Assembly (NCBI GenBank): GCA_033807695.1
Contig: CM066302.1
Location: 372,001-436,000 of the forward strand
DNA length: 64,000 nucleotides
Direction of reading: 5' to 3'
DNA from: Daedaleopsis sinensis
Taxonomy: Eukaryota; Basidiomycota; Agaricomycetes; Polyporales; Polyporaceae
The notes beneath the pieces are model-generated. The model saw only the letters and a program-made list of their open reading frames with translations, was not told the DNA's origin and did not search any database. The position numbers and the translations under genes are program-made. Shown one piece after another: positions 46,689 to 59,174 of the stretch. Each line of letters begins with the position of its first letter. Position 1 is the first letter of the stretch.

Positions 46689-48098
46689 GCGTCGCGGTGG
46701 ATCTCGGACGTAGTTGTTAAATTTAGTAGCTCGAATACAAGCGAAAAGGAGGAAGGGGAAGGGGGAAGAACAGGAGGAGGAGGAAAGGAAAGTGGCGACT
46801 GTGCTGTATTGATTACGTAACATGGCTATTTCCGCTTATTGTGACTTACTTACCTTAGTTTCAAAAGTAGTTAGTTCAAGATGGCTTGTTGAACCACTAC
46901 CGTATGTACCTAAGTCTACCTGGAGCTATGGTGCTGCTCACGCAAACGGTACACGCAGCCTCAGGACGCCCATGGCATACTTTTCATCATGTAAGTCACA
47001 CTATCCCTATGACCGTCGTCACCTTATGAGAGCACACTAAGCAGGATCACGATGCCTTGCCAGCAATAGCATGCCACATGCCACAGTGATACTTGCGATT
47101 TCGTATGCTATGCAACTGCTACTGGTACGGTGTTGATGCAGCACTTGCTGCGCCCCAACGTAGTAAGTCCTCGAGTCATGATTGCATTTGTGACCGCTGG
47201 GCGTCGTAAGCCCACTTGACGAGTTGTCACTCTAGTGAAAATCAGATATGTCGACTGACGCCGCTGTGTTAGCGGCAGTCCAATATTCCCCTGATGGGTC
47301 ACCTAACAGTGAGATTTAACATCATGCATACTTATCTGAGCCTGTCGCTGAGACTGACTCCAAACTACTTGCAAAGACGATCGACGGGTTGTCGCTTGAA
47401 GTCCAAATGCACCGTTGGTATTTGCAAGGCTTGAGAGTGGCCTCCGGCATATTGCGCGGCCTCATGGCGTATGGCGTCCGATGTTCTAATCGGAGGCAGG
47501 GGTTGCATTCAATTGTCGAAGTTCGTCGACCTCGGATTTCGCCGCCTCAGCCAGGGCGGTGGTCAGAGCGGCCGGCCCCAGCCGAATCGCCCTTCATAAT
47601 TGCGGTGACTACCTCTGCCCACTACTCGCCAATACTCATATTCTCACCGTCCTCTAAAGCTCTCGATCACGGTGAAGATTGTCGACGATACGAAACCATG
47701 TGGAACTTGAACGGTCGACGAGTTGCACTAACACCCGCGACTGAACTGGGCAGACCGTCGGCCAGATCCATGACCTCCTTCACCGTCATATTTGGAAAGC
47801 CTAGACCGCATGGCGCCAGTGCGACCACGCCGTAATTCTCAATCACAGCTATCGTAAGGTGGTCAGGCAGTGTCCGAACGAGTACTTCGTCAGATCCCAC
47901 GGCGCATCCACACACCCCGGGGCGCTGTGGTACGACTCCTTATAACAGCAGCTCTGAGCCTCCGATGAGACAATCGACATCTACGCCTTCCCTGATATTT
48001 GTGATCGCACAACTTGAACCTCAGCTATTCTTCACGGTAAGAAGATTGGCTTAATCCTGTTGTATGTTTCTGACAACATATTGTCTGGGTATGCTCAG
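46689..48098. other. Gene-poor stretch with a possible LRR-like remnant
   Basis: 1.4 kb without a convincing gene. On the minus strand, 47667-47915 has an open frame containing LGFPNMTVKEVMDLADGLPS, which faintly recalls the leucine-rich part of agaricomycete F-box proteins such as the one at 50469-52357. No exon chain extends it, so at most it is a relic. On the plus strand, 47964-48039 could be an optional extra first exon of the DUF6535 gene. Confidence 0.35.
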
Positions 48099-50302
48099 AT
48101 GACTGCCCAATCCCTCGAAATTTCGTTGGACGTGATGACCGGGGAGACCAGTGGGTCACCGACAGTTCCTTCTTCCAGTCAAAACGTACGTATTGGCATT
48201 GATTCCTATGTATGAATGTTCGTCAATTCCCTTCCAGTCCACAACCTCACAGTGTTCCAACACCGTCTGTACCCTACCTGACCCAAAGGTACCTCCACAA
48301 CCCGATTGCTAGGTTTTTATATTGATTGCGCCCCTCATAGCAACTTCTCGACGATATTCGTCGGAGTTATAGCGAGCAACAAAAGGCAGAGGCATGGGCG
48401 AACACAGCGGGAGTGGTCCAAACATACAGCGACGAGCTGGTGAAACGATGGAACACCGAGATTGACACCCTCCTGGTCTACGTACGTTCTTTGTCTAACT
48501 TAGAGCGGGGTAGTTGCTGAGTGAGAGAGCCATACAGGGCGGCCTATTCTCTGCCATCCTCACTGCGTTCAACGTTCAGTCGTACCAGCTCCTCCAATTA
48601 GACTCCCAAGATCTCACACTGGTTGCGCTCCAGCAAATATCTGCCCAGCTCAGCAGCTTCATAGTGAATACGCCATTCGTTAACTCGAGCCAGCCAGCAT
48701 TCTCCCAGAGCGACGTTACTTCGTCGACTGTCCCGGCCTGGGTCATATGGCTCAACACTCTTTGGTTCGCCGGCCTCATATGCAGTCTCGCTGCTGCATC
48801 CGTAGGGATCATGGTGAAGCAGTGGCTGCACGAGTTCCTCTCTGGTCTTTCAGGGACCTCCCGAGAGATCGCTCGTCGACGGCAATTCAGGCTCAACAAC
48901 TTGAGCAAGTGGCGGGTTGCGACCATCGTTGGATGCCTCCCCATGTTACTCCAGTTGTCCCTCGTTCTATTCCTCGCAGGGCTTCTGGTCCTACTGTGGC
49001 AGCTCAACCCGATCGTGGCCGGTGTATCGACTGTACTCGTCAGTATGTTACTGTTCTTCATGATCGGCGCAACCGTTCTGTCCGCACTGATCATCGACTG
49101 CTGCTACATATCCCCCATCACCTTCATCATCTACCCACTCACGGAGAGAATCCTCTACGTCTTCCGCGCCCTCCTCTTGTACACCTCGAAATGCATTGAC
49201 TTCCTAGCGAGCAAGTCCCGTCATCTATCCAATTTCCCCTCAACGATTCCGCAGTCCTGGCGCGACCATCGCCCGACGCGGACACGGCGGGGCCGCGGGC
49301 TCGCAGGCATCGAGGGCAGGCGGGAGATGCTGGACTCTGACCAGATCCGGACGGCGTACGAGCTCACGATGGACATCAAGTATCTCGCAATGTCCGGCAC
49401 GGCCTGCCTCGCTGACTTGGACTACGACGCCGCTGTCTCCACCATCCAGCACGTTGCGGCGATCGACCACCGGCATGGGCTCAGCGACCTTGTCGACATC
49501 CTCGACCCCCCGATGGACTTCTGGGCCTACGCGCTCCTCCGTCTCGCCGTCTCCAAAAGCGAACAGCCCGTCTTTGACCCAAAGGTTTGGGAGGGAAGAA
49601 ACTTCCATACGGATGCTTGGGTTCTCTGCGATCGCGCAGGGCAGAGGATGCGAACCGGGTCACGCGCATCCTCGTGTCGCTATCACATGCGCTGTCGCCG
49701 CCTGACGCCCCGCGTAGCAAGTTCGCCCCCCGGATCCTCGCGTCTACGGCGATTCTGAACGCTCATCGGCTCCGCCAGCATGTCCTCCCCAGCTGGATGG
49801 ATGTCCAGGACGGTGAGTGGCTCAATCAAAGTCTGCTTTCCCGCCAACACCGCTGACGAGCACGACAGCGTTCTCGATGGTCATGTCTGTGCCATGCCCA
49901 CAGGGCCGGTGGAGTCTGTTCGACTTCCTGGACAGGACGGACGATATCTACCAGCACAGCGCAGACTTCCTCGTAGCGTGCGCCAGACTAGGCGATGCCC
50001 CGTCTGCCACGCTTGAGGCAGATGTCCGCTCGTGGGTCGGACGCCATCACGCTGCCCTGGTGCGAATCTGGAAACGGGTATATCTGGATGATCGCGCGAA
50101 GACCTGCGTTCTGAGAGCGCTCTATCGGCTGTGTCTGTGCGATCGCAATCTCGTGCCTCCGGACGTGCTTGCGGCATTGAAGGCGTTCAACCAGATGCCT
50201 CGTCCGGATGCCGCTCAGTTAATGGCTGTCGAAAGATCGCCATATCGTCGCGCTTTTGACGCTGCATCGAGCATGTTGGACTCGCTTAATGCTCCTGCAT
50301 AG
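48099..50302 (+). CDS. DUF6535 multi-pass membrane protein
   Basis: Six exons: 48099..48185, 48238..48288, 48341..48481, 48538..49584, 49647..49812, 49869..50302; 641 aa. The central part matches the agaricomycete-specific DUF6535 family: WNTEIDTLLVYGGLFSAIL, LNTLWFAGLICSLAAASVG, VKQWLHEF, and SGLSGTSREIARRRQFRLNN followed by paired membrane helices (four helices in all). The family has no established function. The C-terminal half is soluble and helical. Intron 4 (49585-49646, 62 bases) has an untypical gtttgg donor, but its length exactly restores the frame (PVFDPK joined to DANRVTRILVSL). An upstream coding exon (47964..48039) would add 25 codons in frame and is possible. Such genes occur in expanded, fast-evolving sets in mushrooms. 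Confidence 0.82.
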
Positions 50303-50468
50303 AAGTACGTGAAGACGGTCTTTAGCTCGCTACGGTATACTGATCCTCTTGACAACCACAGGTCAATCGGATGCGGGTTGTTCGGTGTCGTTTGTCATAC
50401 ATCTTTCTCGCTGCGTGTTCCATCCTCTCGGACCGCACGATCTCCACTCCATATATCATATGAATCAT

Positions 50469-52357
50469 TCATGCCAACCCCAAGGGTTCAGCTCCGACAG
50501 CTCGATCTTGGCCGGATCTGCATGAGCATCCAGGATCAGTAAAGCGTTGGAGATATTCTCTCCTATGCTCACTTCGGGGCGCCTCAATTTCGTCTTCGTC
50601 TCTATGAGCACGTCTTTGAAGGTCGTACAGAATGTCGGTGACCCCCGCGTAGAACGTCATCGGATCGTGTTTCATGGGTAGCGGGTTGCCTTCATCGTCC
50701 ACCTCCCAAATTCCTTTGCCACAAAACTCAAAGAGACATGGGGCGAACGCGTACAAGGACAGTGCGCATGTGGTTACGTCGTGCATCGCCGAATCGAGCG
50801 TCTCGAGCGAACGCAGCCGTGTGTTCGGGCGGAAGCCCTCCCGAGAAGTGACCTCTGCGACGTTCTCGACCGTCATATCGAGAGCGAGAGTCAGGGCCTC
50901 CAGCATGGGACAGCGCCATGCGAGGTATGCTATGCCTGCCCAAGTGATAGTGGAGGGGATCATCCACTCCCATCCCTCTATGATGCAGAGCTCTATAAGG
51001 AGGGGCCAAGATTCGGCAATCGAGGCCAGATCCTTGTCGTTCAGGTCTCCGTACAGGGGCGTGCGCAGAGTCAGGATGCGCATATTGTGAAAGAGCAGCA
51101 GAGGGGAGAGGATGTCGAAGGTGAGGGAGTGCTCATTGCGTGAAAGCGGTCCGGGACGGTCGATGTATTGAATGTAGATGTGCTGCAGACTGCTTCTCGA
51201 GCAATGGTCGCGGAGCGCGAGAAATACGTTGAAAAGGTCCGATGAGGTAGCGGTATCGCGATACGTTAGGTGAACTTGCCTCAGCTTACACTGACCCATC
51301 TGCACGATGAGCGTTGCAACAGCGGCGAGTGTAGGCGTGGTGATACACAGGGTGTCGAGAGATGGGAAGGGACATGAGAGGGCCATGGGGTTCGTCAAAG
51401 ACGGCAGATTTTCGACCATATCTTCGTCCAGAATCAGATAGACTCGACGGAGAGACTCCTGTCCGGAGAAATATTGCAGGAGCATGGCAGATTGTGCGCC
51501 TGTGACGACGAAACCGACGAGGCCTTTGCAATCGAATGCGTATCTCATCGCGGCGTCAATGACTTTCTGGCTATAGAACGGCCGGATCTCTAAGCTTGTG
51601 AGAGATGGACATAAGAATCTTGCAGAGTCTAAAATGTCGGCCGGGAAGTCGCAGAGTTCATTCGGAAGCCTTGGTTCCTTCTTGATACCATCGGGGAGGA
51701 ATGCGAATGACAAGGTGGTCAAATGTGGACCAAGGAACATAGGGAGAGACGCTGTGTAGGGAATGTCATAGTCAATCCACCTCAGCCGAGCGAGCCTGGG
51801 TAATAGTGTTTTTTGCTGTCGATGGAGGCATAATTCCCAAACAACGTCAGGACCGACGAGGTATTTGGGTCGGTCATATTTGTGCCCGGCCCAAAGGTTG
51901 ATATCCTTGTCCCCAAATTCGTAGAGATAGTATCCGAGGGAGGTGATACGCCTGGCGTAGTAGTAGAATCTGGTCATCTCCGAAGTGACCAGAGGACGCT
52001 TTAAGCTCTACAGCGTGATCGATCTCGGTTAATCTCACTTAACAATGTCAGAGTTAGATAAGTCCTCCTCACTAGACAATGTATCACAAAGGGCCCTTCG
52101 CGACGGAGCTCATCGAGTATGGCGTCCGGGGGGAGAGTAAGAGTGAGCGGTCCTAGTGTCAGCTGGCTTCTCCATAAGACGTCGAGGGTTGGCTCCAGAA
52201 AAGCGCGACATGTTTGGGCGAGCGCGGTTAACGCGGGGTTCGTGACGGGGAGATGGTTGCGAAGCTCGGAGGGGTCGCCGGCGTGATGCCACTTGAGTAA
52301 CAGAACAAACTCGAGGATATGATTGAAGATGTCGGGAGATTGTAGACACTCGTGCAT
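50469..52357 (-). CDS. F-box/LRR-like protein
   Basis: Two exons on the complement, 52357..52073 and 52007..50469; 607 aa. The N-terminus (MHECLQSPDIFNHILEF, then LAQTCRAFLEPTLDVLWRSQ) is the divergent F-box start seen across Agaricomycetes. The join YLTSEMTRFYYYARRI-type region after the intron is also typical. The remainder consists of irregular leucine-rich repeats (for example LTSLEIRPF, LRRVYLILDE, ILTLRTPLYGDLNDKDL). Such proteins are expected to be substrate adaptors of SCF ubiquitin ligases, but no target can be inferred. The C-terminal 60 residues are polar and may be disordered. A related gene begins at 63809. Confidence 0.8.
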
Positions 52358-55071
52358 AGCAGTTCCACGGTTAACGATAAGCTCTAAAGCCTGGTACCAA
52401 AGCCTCCGAACTTGAACTTGACCCGGCGTTTCTACCTAGTAGGCGCCAAGATCACAGACGCGCGCGAGCACCCACGGCTCACGCGCACGGGCGAGGCTTC
52501 CAAAATGACTAGTAATAGTATTCCGCTACGGTGGGTCGAAGGCGCTATGTACAAATACGGTAGTGTATACGTAGTATGGCGTATGTCCAGTGTAAATGCC
52601 TGAGTGATGTCCGGATGAGAGTTACCCTTGCGCGGAATGGTTTGGGGGTGTATGGAGTAGTAGCAGTATGGCGATGTATAGTATGAGAGCAGGAACAGAA
52701 ACGTTCAGGGAGATCAACGACGGGCAGATTCTGCAATTTTCCGGGTCATTGTAAGCTCCAGTTCACTCTGAGACCAGAAAATGTGCAATTACTTACGATG
52801 CCTAGATTGAGGATAGTGGTAAGTAATGCCGTATGACAAGGGCGAGGAATAGATCATGCCTTTGGATAGTGGAGGATGTGACGTATACTGGGTTGTGCTG
52901 TTGACATGTATCAGCATTCGAGGCGTGTGCCACAAAGTGATTGAGTGGCTCACCAAGTACCACTATTACTGCCATGCCTGTTATACGATGCATACGGATC
53001 GTAGCAGTAGGTCGATTTAGAGGAGGGGAAGCTCGGACTACTGCCGCCGTGCGAGGATCGCGACGACATGTCGAGCTGAAGAAAGACCTCGTCCCCGAGC
53101 CATGCCTTAAATCTTGGCTACAAACGGGAGGGCGATGCGAGCACACATACGCTCTGCTACGGCGCATACCATAAAAGAAACCGTCGGGGGCGGCATGTCG
53201 GTGGGACCGTGCGGTAGCGGACGCGAGCGCGCTGAGGGAGCCTAAAGGGACGCCAGGACGAGGGCGAGGCTGAGCAGAAACGAGTTGAGAAGCCGCTGCG
53301 GAGGACGGACTCATAGTCATGGCTGAGCATAGAATTGTGGGCGTACGACGAGTATGACGTGTAGGCACGGCGGGGGCATACCTTTTCGAGGAGGGAGTGG
53401 CGCGCCGAAGGGTAGAGGCACGGCATAGGTTTGGCGCGACGGAGAGAGGGACCGTTGGTGGACATAACGGGGGTTGCGGGGTTGCGAAAAACCTGACCCT
53501 GAGCTATGGTTTCTAGAGTAATAAGTGTCACGAGTTGAGCGGAGGAAGGGAAGGTATAGGCAGAGGATGTCGCTATGGCCCAACAAGAGGTGTGTTACTG
53601 TCACGACAATATTGGTGAATATTCAGTATTACGAGTTCGCAGCTATCCAGAAACGACCCACCGTCGTGAACCGCCCATACATGGTGCCTCTTGTCTTTCT
53701 TGCGACACAAATGAGGCTATATGAAAGAAGACGAAAGACCTTCTTCGTGGTAGAGCAGGCGGTGCGTTCCAAGGGCATGAGCGTTTTCGACTGGCTCGAT
53801 GAGCCATGGTCAACAGAGCTGAGGAGAAAGGGTCCTCCCACAGTCTCATAGACAATGGTTCGAGTATTAAGCAACGTCGCGACCATTGTAATAGCCAGTC
53901 ATGGCAACCTGAAAGACAGCGAGCAAATACAATAAGTTCGAGCGTCTAATGGATGGTAACCGGAAGCTACGCACGTATAAAACGTTCCGTCCGGTGCTCT
54001 GTCCTGCAAAATCGCAGAGCGGCCGCCGCATGTGTAGTCCATGACAGCTGGCAGGTGACTCAGTCCATATTTTACACCTGAAGGGAGTCAGCTGCCGGGG
54101 ACTACGGACTACGGAAGCTGAGTACAGTGATGACTCGTGAGGCACTGGACGCACCAGATGTACTGGATGGGATAGTGTAAGCTTAATAGCATCCTCCAAT
54201 TCGCCTCGAGGCACTCGGTCATAGACCTACTGTCGGGATATTGCGCGCCTGAGCGAATATAGATCGCGATGCGGCATTTTACGAGGACCGTACTCTGGAC
54301 GCAGCAGGAAGTGTACAGGTCACGTCCTGAGCATGCGTCGCATCAAGGTCCCGGTCATTCTTGAGACTCGGATGGCATCCATGAATAGCAGTGGATATTA
54401 ATGTCCAGTGGAGTGGGGATGGAGCTATGATGCGTCTGTTCAGCATGGAATACTGAGATAACTCATAGACTTACCTGCAGATCGTTGTGTGAGAACTTGT
54501 TTACAATGAATGAGCTGTTTGCCCATCATCAGTATGATCTTGCGGTCATTCCGGTGCCTGTAACACCGTCAGAACAACGTCCAGTTCGTAATCTTAATTT
54601 CACAGCGCGTCAGCCTTCAACGGAGGGTGCGACTCAGCTTCAGTCTTAAGTATGCGCATTAACGATGTGTGATATAGTCGATTTCGCGACTTGGTTCGAC
54701 ACTACTATTGCTCTTCAACTAAGAACGTCCTCGTTGACCCTGAGGCCTGAGGTCTTAATCGTCCTAATCACATATAGCAAATATCAGTGCATGTACGACG
54801 TTCGTACGTCCCGCGACCTTACCGTCTCTCCCTCATGCATGAAGCATCATCAATCTACGATTATGGCGAAGGACTTTTAGGCGTCGTCCGAGGTCATCGT
54901 CTCGGAATTCAACGTCTAAGGTTTAGACGCTTGCGAACAATTCTTCTTCGTAAGCGCTTAAGATGTGGTCCGTGCGTGGGAAAGCGGGGCGGCTGCGCTC
55001 GGGGGCAATTGAGGATGTGACAATGCCTTGTCGCGATCTGTCACCTCCCATATTGCTGTGACGCCTGCGCA
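52358..55071. other. Gene-poor stretch
   Basis: 2.7 kb with no assignable gene. On the minus strand, one frame (53465-53157, about 100 codons from its second Met) is Arg/Ser/Pro-rich and could be a small gene, but it has no family resemblance. Other frames are short. No repeats or mobile element were seen. Confidence 0.4.
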
Positions 55072-58032
55072 ATGGCGTCCTCGACCCACTCTGCCCTCGA
55101 CGTCGGCCTCGGCAACGTCCTCGTCGCCGGACACGACCAGCACGACTCTATGCACCACATCTACAAGGGCAAGACAGCCCGCTCGTGGCAACACCTACCT
55201 GGAGAAATTATCAGGCATGTCGCTCACGTCGCTTATTGGTTTGCGCCACCGCCGGGCTCAACGTCTTGTTCAGGCTGATCACGACATTCTACCTCCTCGA
55301 TGTATCCTCAAGTGGACATTGCCCAAACAGCTGGGGCATCCGCGAGTTGTGGCCTCACCGTTTTGCTTACACCACCTTCCGGGACGCGCTTGAGGTCGAG
55401 AGGATCATGCACATATTCCCGACGTGGAAACCGCACAGTGAGTACTCATTTATTTTGCACTGCAATTGCGGGAAGAGCATCAGGAATGGAACCTTCAAGT
55501 CCGCACAACTGCGCGGTGGTTGTAGATCGCGTCGACGCGTCGACGCGCGACGCGCTTCGCATCACACCCGCGTCATGCTGCCGGCGGCTCATCATTCCGT
55601 TACCGTCTCGACATGCGGACGCCGCTGGGTCGACCCAATGCTGTGTTGTCTGCGTGCAGGGGCATTGTATGCGTCAATTTCCTTTGAGTGTTCAGTGGCG
55701 AGCGGTGATCGTCGACGCGTCCAGCACAGGCGTCTTTTCGTAGTTGGGTTCTCTATTTAACCATTCTTGCTAACAATCCTCCGTAGTCGAACACCATCTA
55801 TTCTGGAACAAGGCTTGCGCGGTCATTGACCCCTCTGGAACATTCAACAATCTCCTCTTCATCCACCCCACCGCTGGCTCCAACAACAGCGGCCCTATAC
55901 AAAGAATCAGCATGTATCGACACTTTCGCCAGATGATGGATAACTCCTGCACGGTGTGTCGTATCAACCATCCTTATAACTCGGAAGGTCTCTGTACAGG
56001 GAGTGTCAAGCGTTCCGCAAACTCGCCGACGCTCGGTGTCGTCGCAGTATGCAAAGAGCACCGGAAACAGGCGGCGTATTGCGGAGTGTGCCTCCGAGAA
56101 GCCCCGCGCGGAGAGCTAGAAGAAGAGTACTCTCACGGCGGTCTCGTCGGCTGCGCAGAGAACGAGGACGAGGAGACCTGGCCGGGCGTCGAGACGACAT
56201 GTCGAAGTTGTCGTAATGAGGCGTTTTGGCGGAGGGTGTCGATACGGCCGGAGTGGAGGGACGCGATAGACTCTCAGAAGTGGCCATCGTTGGATTGGGA
56301 GACGAAGCAGTCTGTCGAGTCGTTCGTCGACATGGGCGAAGGGTCAATACGGGACGTTCTGCAAGTCGGCGAGGAGAAGCACTGGCTGCGGACGTATACC
56401 AAGCTTGGTGACATGCTGCAGCAAGCTCTAGCAGCGTCCCGGTATACTTCCCGTGCTGAGAATGGCGAGGCGTACGGGACGGACGAGGAGCTCAGCGATG
56501 ATGACCTCGAGGACCCCGAGATGCTCAGCATCACCGAGGATGCGGGCGGCATTCGAGAACTGGCCCTCAACGATTGGGCTCGGAATCGAATCCTAGACGG
56601 CCACTGGATCAGTCCTGCCGACGAATGGTACAACTACACCAACCACGGCCGACTACGGTTAGCTCCCGCACGGCATCCGTGCCCCTGGAACCGTTGCGCG
56701 ATCTACGAGGGCGCACTCGAAGATGGTCAAGGCGACGAAGCACAAGAGCTGGAACATCCACGACCGAAGACTCACCTTGCTCCCCACCCTCCATCATACG
56801 GCCTCTGCGAGCAGACCTATCGCGCTTTCCAGCGTCAGATGCGCGAGATCCTTCTCCCACCGTTGCGCAACATCGTCCGCAAGATCGTCATCGAGTGTGC
56901 TGCGGATGGTACGGATCCCGCTATTCGAACTGTTCGGATGACCACTGAAGACGTGGTGCGCGAACTGCGCGACGAATCGACATGGTACAACGGGATCGAC
57001 TGGCTGGAAAGGCGCACCAATGCACGGCTGGAAGAGGAGAGGCGGCGTGTCAAGGACGATGACGACTCTTCCTCTTCATCGCATTCCGGAGGATCGCACA
57101 CAACCAGCCCTGTCCTGTCGACAACCACTCTGCAGACGACACCCTCACCCCCTCCTTCGGTCAAAGATGACGAATTGGCTGTGTCATCTCCGCTCGCTGG
57201 TGTACCTCCGCCGATGTCTCCCGTCATGACGATGAAGGCACCCGAGCTGCTACGACCGATCCCGTACGTACCTGTTACGACGGAGCATATGCCTCACTAC
57301 AGTGTTGAGGCGTTTACGTTCGTGAGTGGTCTGATTGCTTGATGTCTGGCTCCGAGTTGACGTATCTTGTAGGCGTGGCGTGAAGCTTGTGCCCCACTCT
57401 ACCAGTGTCAGTGCTCGATCTGCGAGAGGGCGATGATGAACGTCAACGGCGCCGCTGTTCCTACCCAAGCCCAGCTCGCTGCTGCAGCTCAGGTGCAGCA
57501 ACCCCCGAAGCAGCCACCGGTCGAGATTCAGATTCATGAAGTACCCGGTGTGGCGGAGGAAGAGGAAGAAGATGACTTCGATGAATCGGAGTTCGAGGGC
57601 GAGTCCGAACACGACGACGACGCGTTCATCTCCATTTCTGAGTCCCCAGCGCCCACGCCTGCATATCAAGTCACTTCGCGCAAGCGACCATCATCAGACC
57701 TCGATGCGGAGTCGGACGCACCATCATTATCGACGGATGCCGATCAGTCAGAGCGATCCCGCACGCCTCCAAAGCGGGTGAGAAGAGAGGGTTCTTGCGA
57801 GTATGCGTTCTCTCCTTCTGCCACGACGATCCCTCCCCCTTCGAGCTCTCCCACAAGACAGAAGAAACGTTCAAGCGAAGAGCTGGACGACGAAGGCACT
57901 GCACTTACCCCTTCTGGTAAACGCATTCGAGCCGACTTAGTCCATCCGCGTCAGAGCCTCGATCCTCTGCAGACCACGCCGACAGCCCATCGCGAGAAGG
58001 CTCTGTTGGTCGTTGAGACACAGAGCAACTAG
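55072..58032 (+). CDS. Conserved agaricomycete Cys-rich protein, F-box-like start, unknown function
   Basis: Four exons: 55072..55214, 55274..55437, 55787..57321, 57373..58032; 833 aa. The order LPGEIIRLITTFYLLD, CPNSWGIRELW, HHLFWNKAC, PYRHFRQM..CTVCRINHP, YCGVCLREAP and WREACAPLYQCQCSICERAM matches a family I know from mushroom genomes but cannot name. The first part looks like an F-box helix pair. Four CxxC-type pairs (CTVC, CGVC, CRSC, CSIC) suggest one or two zinc-binding sites. The last third is acidic, then Ser/Pro-rich with basic clusters (KRVRREG, RQKKRSSEE), as in nuclear proteins. Intron 1 begins with GC (aggcatgt); a GT alternative four bases on breaks the frame. Intron 2 is long (349 bases). 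Confidence 0.78.
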
Positions 58033-58358
58033 GACTCGCTTGTTGTCGGCAGTACTGGCTGTGGCGACCGGGGACTTGTGGGAGAGGTGCTGAGGGAGGG
58101 TGCAGACTGTGTGGGTGGATGGTTGGGTGCCTAATATATCGTACGCGCGACGTCCAACCGCGTGGGATCCTCACCCCAGCACCAGGACGTCGTGCTTAGG
58201 ACAGCAGCCGGTGTTGAATAGGTGGAATTTCTCCGCGCGCGCGTAGGGCGTCACCGCGAGTCCGCTGCGATCGATGGGCGATCTGCGCTGAGTGTGCGGA
58301 TCTCGCTCTCAATTCCTGTTCCACCCACATTCCCAATCATGTCCCCCCCTCCCCGATC

Positions 58359-59174
58359 ATGGAAGCTAGTACGCCCGGACACCCGGACGCCCAGCGCATC
58401 TGGCTGCCCGTGCCACTCAACGTGCCAATACTGCCGCTCGTCGCTCCCCACGTTCCTGGGCCTCCTTCGCAAGCCGTCGATGCATCACCGAGTCCGAGAC
58501 ATCGAAGTGAATCATTACGAGAAGATGACGAGGGGAAGACCACTCTGCCGCGGAGGGCTCGCGGACCACACGGATCTAGGACGGCATCGCGCTTGTTTGT
58601 ACGTGCTGCTTCTTGTGTTACGGTTACGGTTGTTGTTCGATTTTGTCATTCGGCCTGCACGGTTTCGCCGTGATTTTCATTTCCCCCTGGACACGCACCG
58701 GCTCGCCTGGCCTCGCGCGTGTCCGCTCTATGCCTATCCTTTGCCGTTTTCGTCCACCTCGCTCCGTGTATAGTAGCGCGTTGTGCGCCTCCGCCCCCTC
58801 CCCCTCTCATCATGGCTGTGTTCCCAGAGTTGTTGTTCTGTGAATGGCTTTCGTTCGCTTCTTATTTGCTTCCTTCCCCTGGTCGTCGCTCCTCCCGGCC
58901 CTGGTCCTCCCTCGCGTCCGAAACGCCTCCGGATCTCTCGTCCGCCTCGACGGCGGTCCCTGCTCTTGCTTCGGTCCGTTCTCCTGTCCCTCTCCTCTTC
59001 GCCGGCCCTTCCTCCGACTCCTTCCCTCATGGATCCACACATCCTACTCCTGCATCGACACTCGCATCGCATCCGCACGTCGCCGCTCTGAATTCTGCTC
59101 TACAAATCGCACTCGCATTCAATGTCTGTTCGTTCTATCCCACCCGCATCCGCCCATCAGCACCCACTCTGTAG
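58359..59174 (+). CDS. Possible gene, Pro/Ser/Ala-rich, weak evidence
   Basis: Two open stretches on the plus strand (58359 to about 58595 and about 58810-59171) have steady codon structure and Pro/Ser-rich products (starting MEASTPGHPDAQRIWLPV). They could be exons of one hypothetical gene, but I could not place a confident intron between them. The complementary strand is also open over part of it. No family was recognised. Confidence 0.22.

Noticed and set aside
49560..49760. Apparent frameshift (pseudogene) in the DUF6535 gene
   Set aside because: A 62-base intron with an in-phase gag acceptor restores the conserved frame, so a damaged gene is not required.
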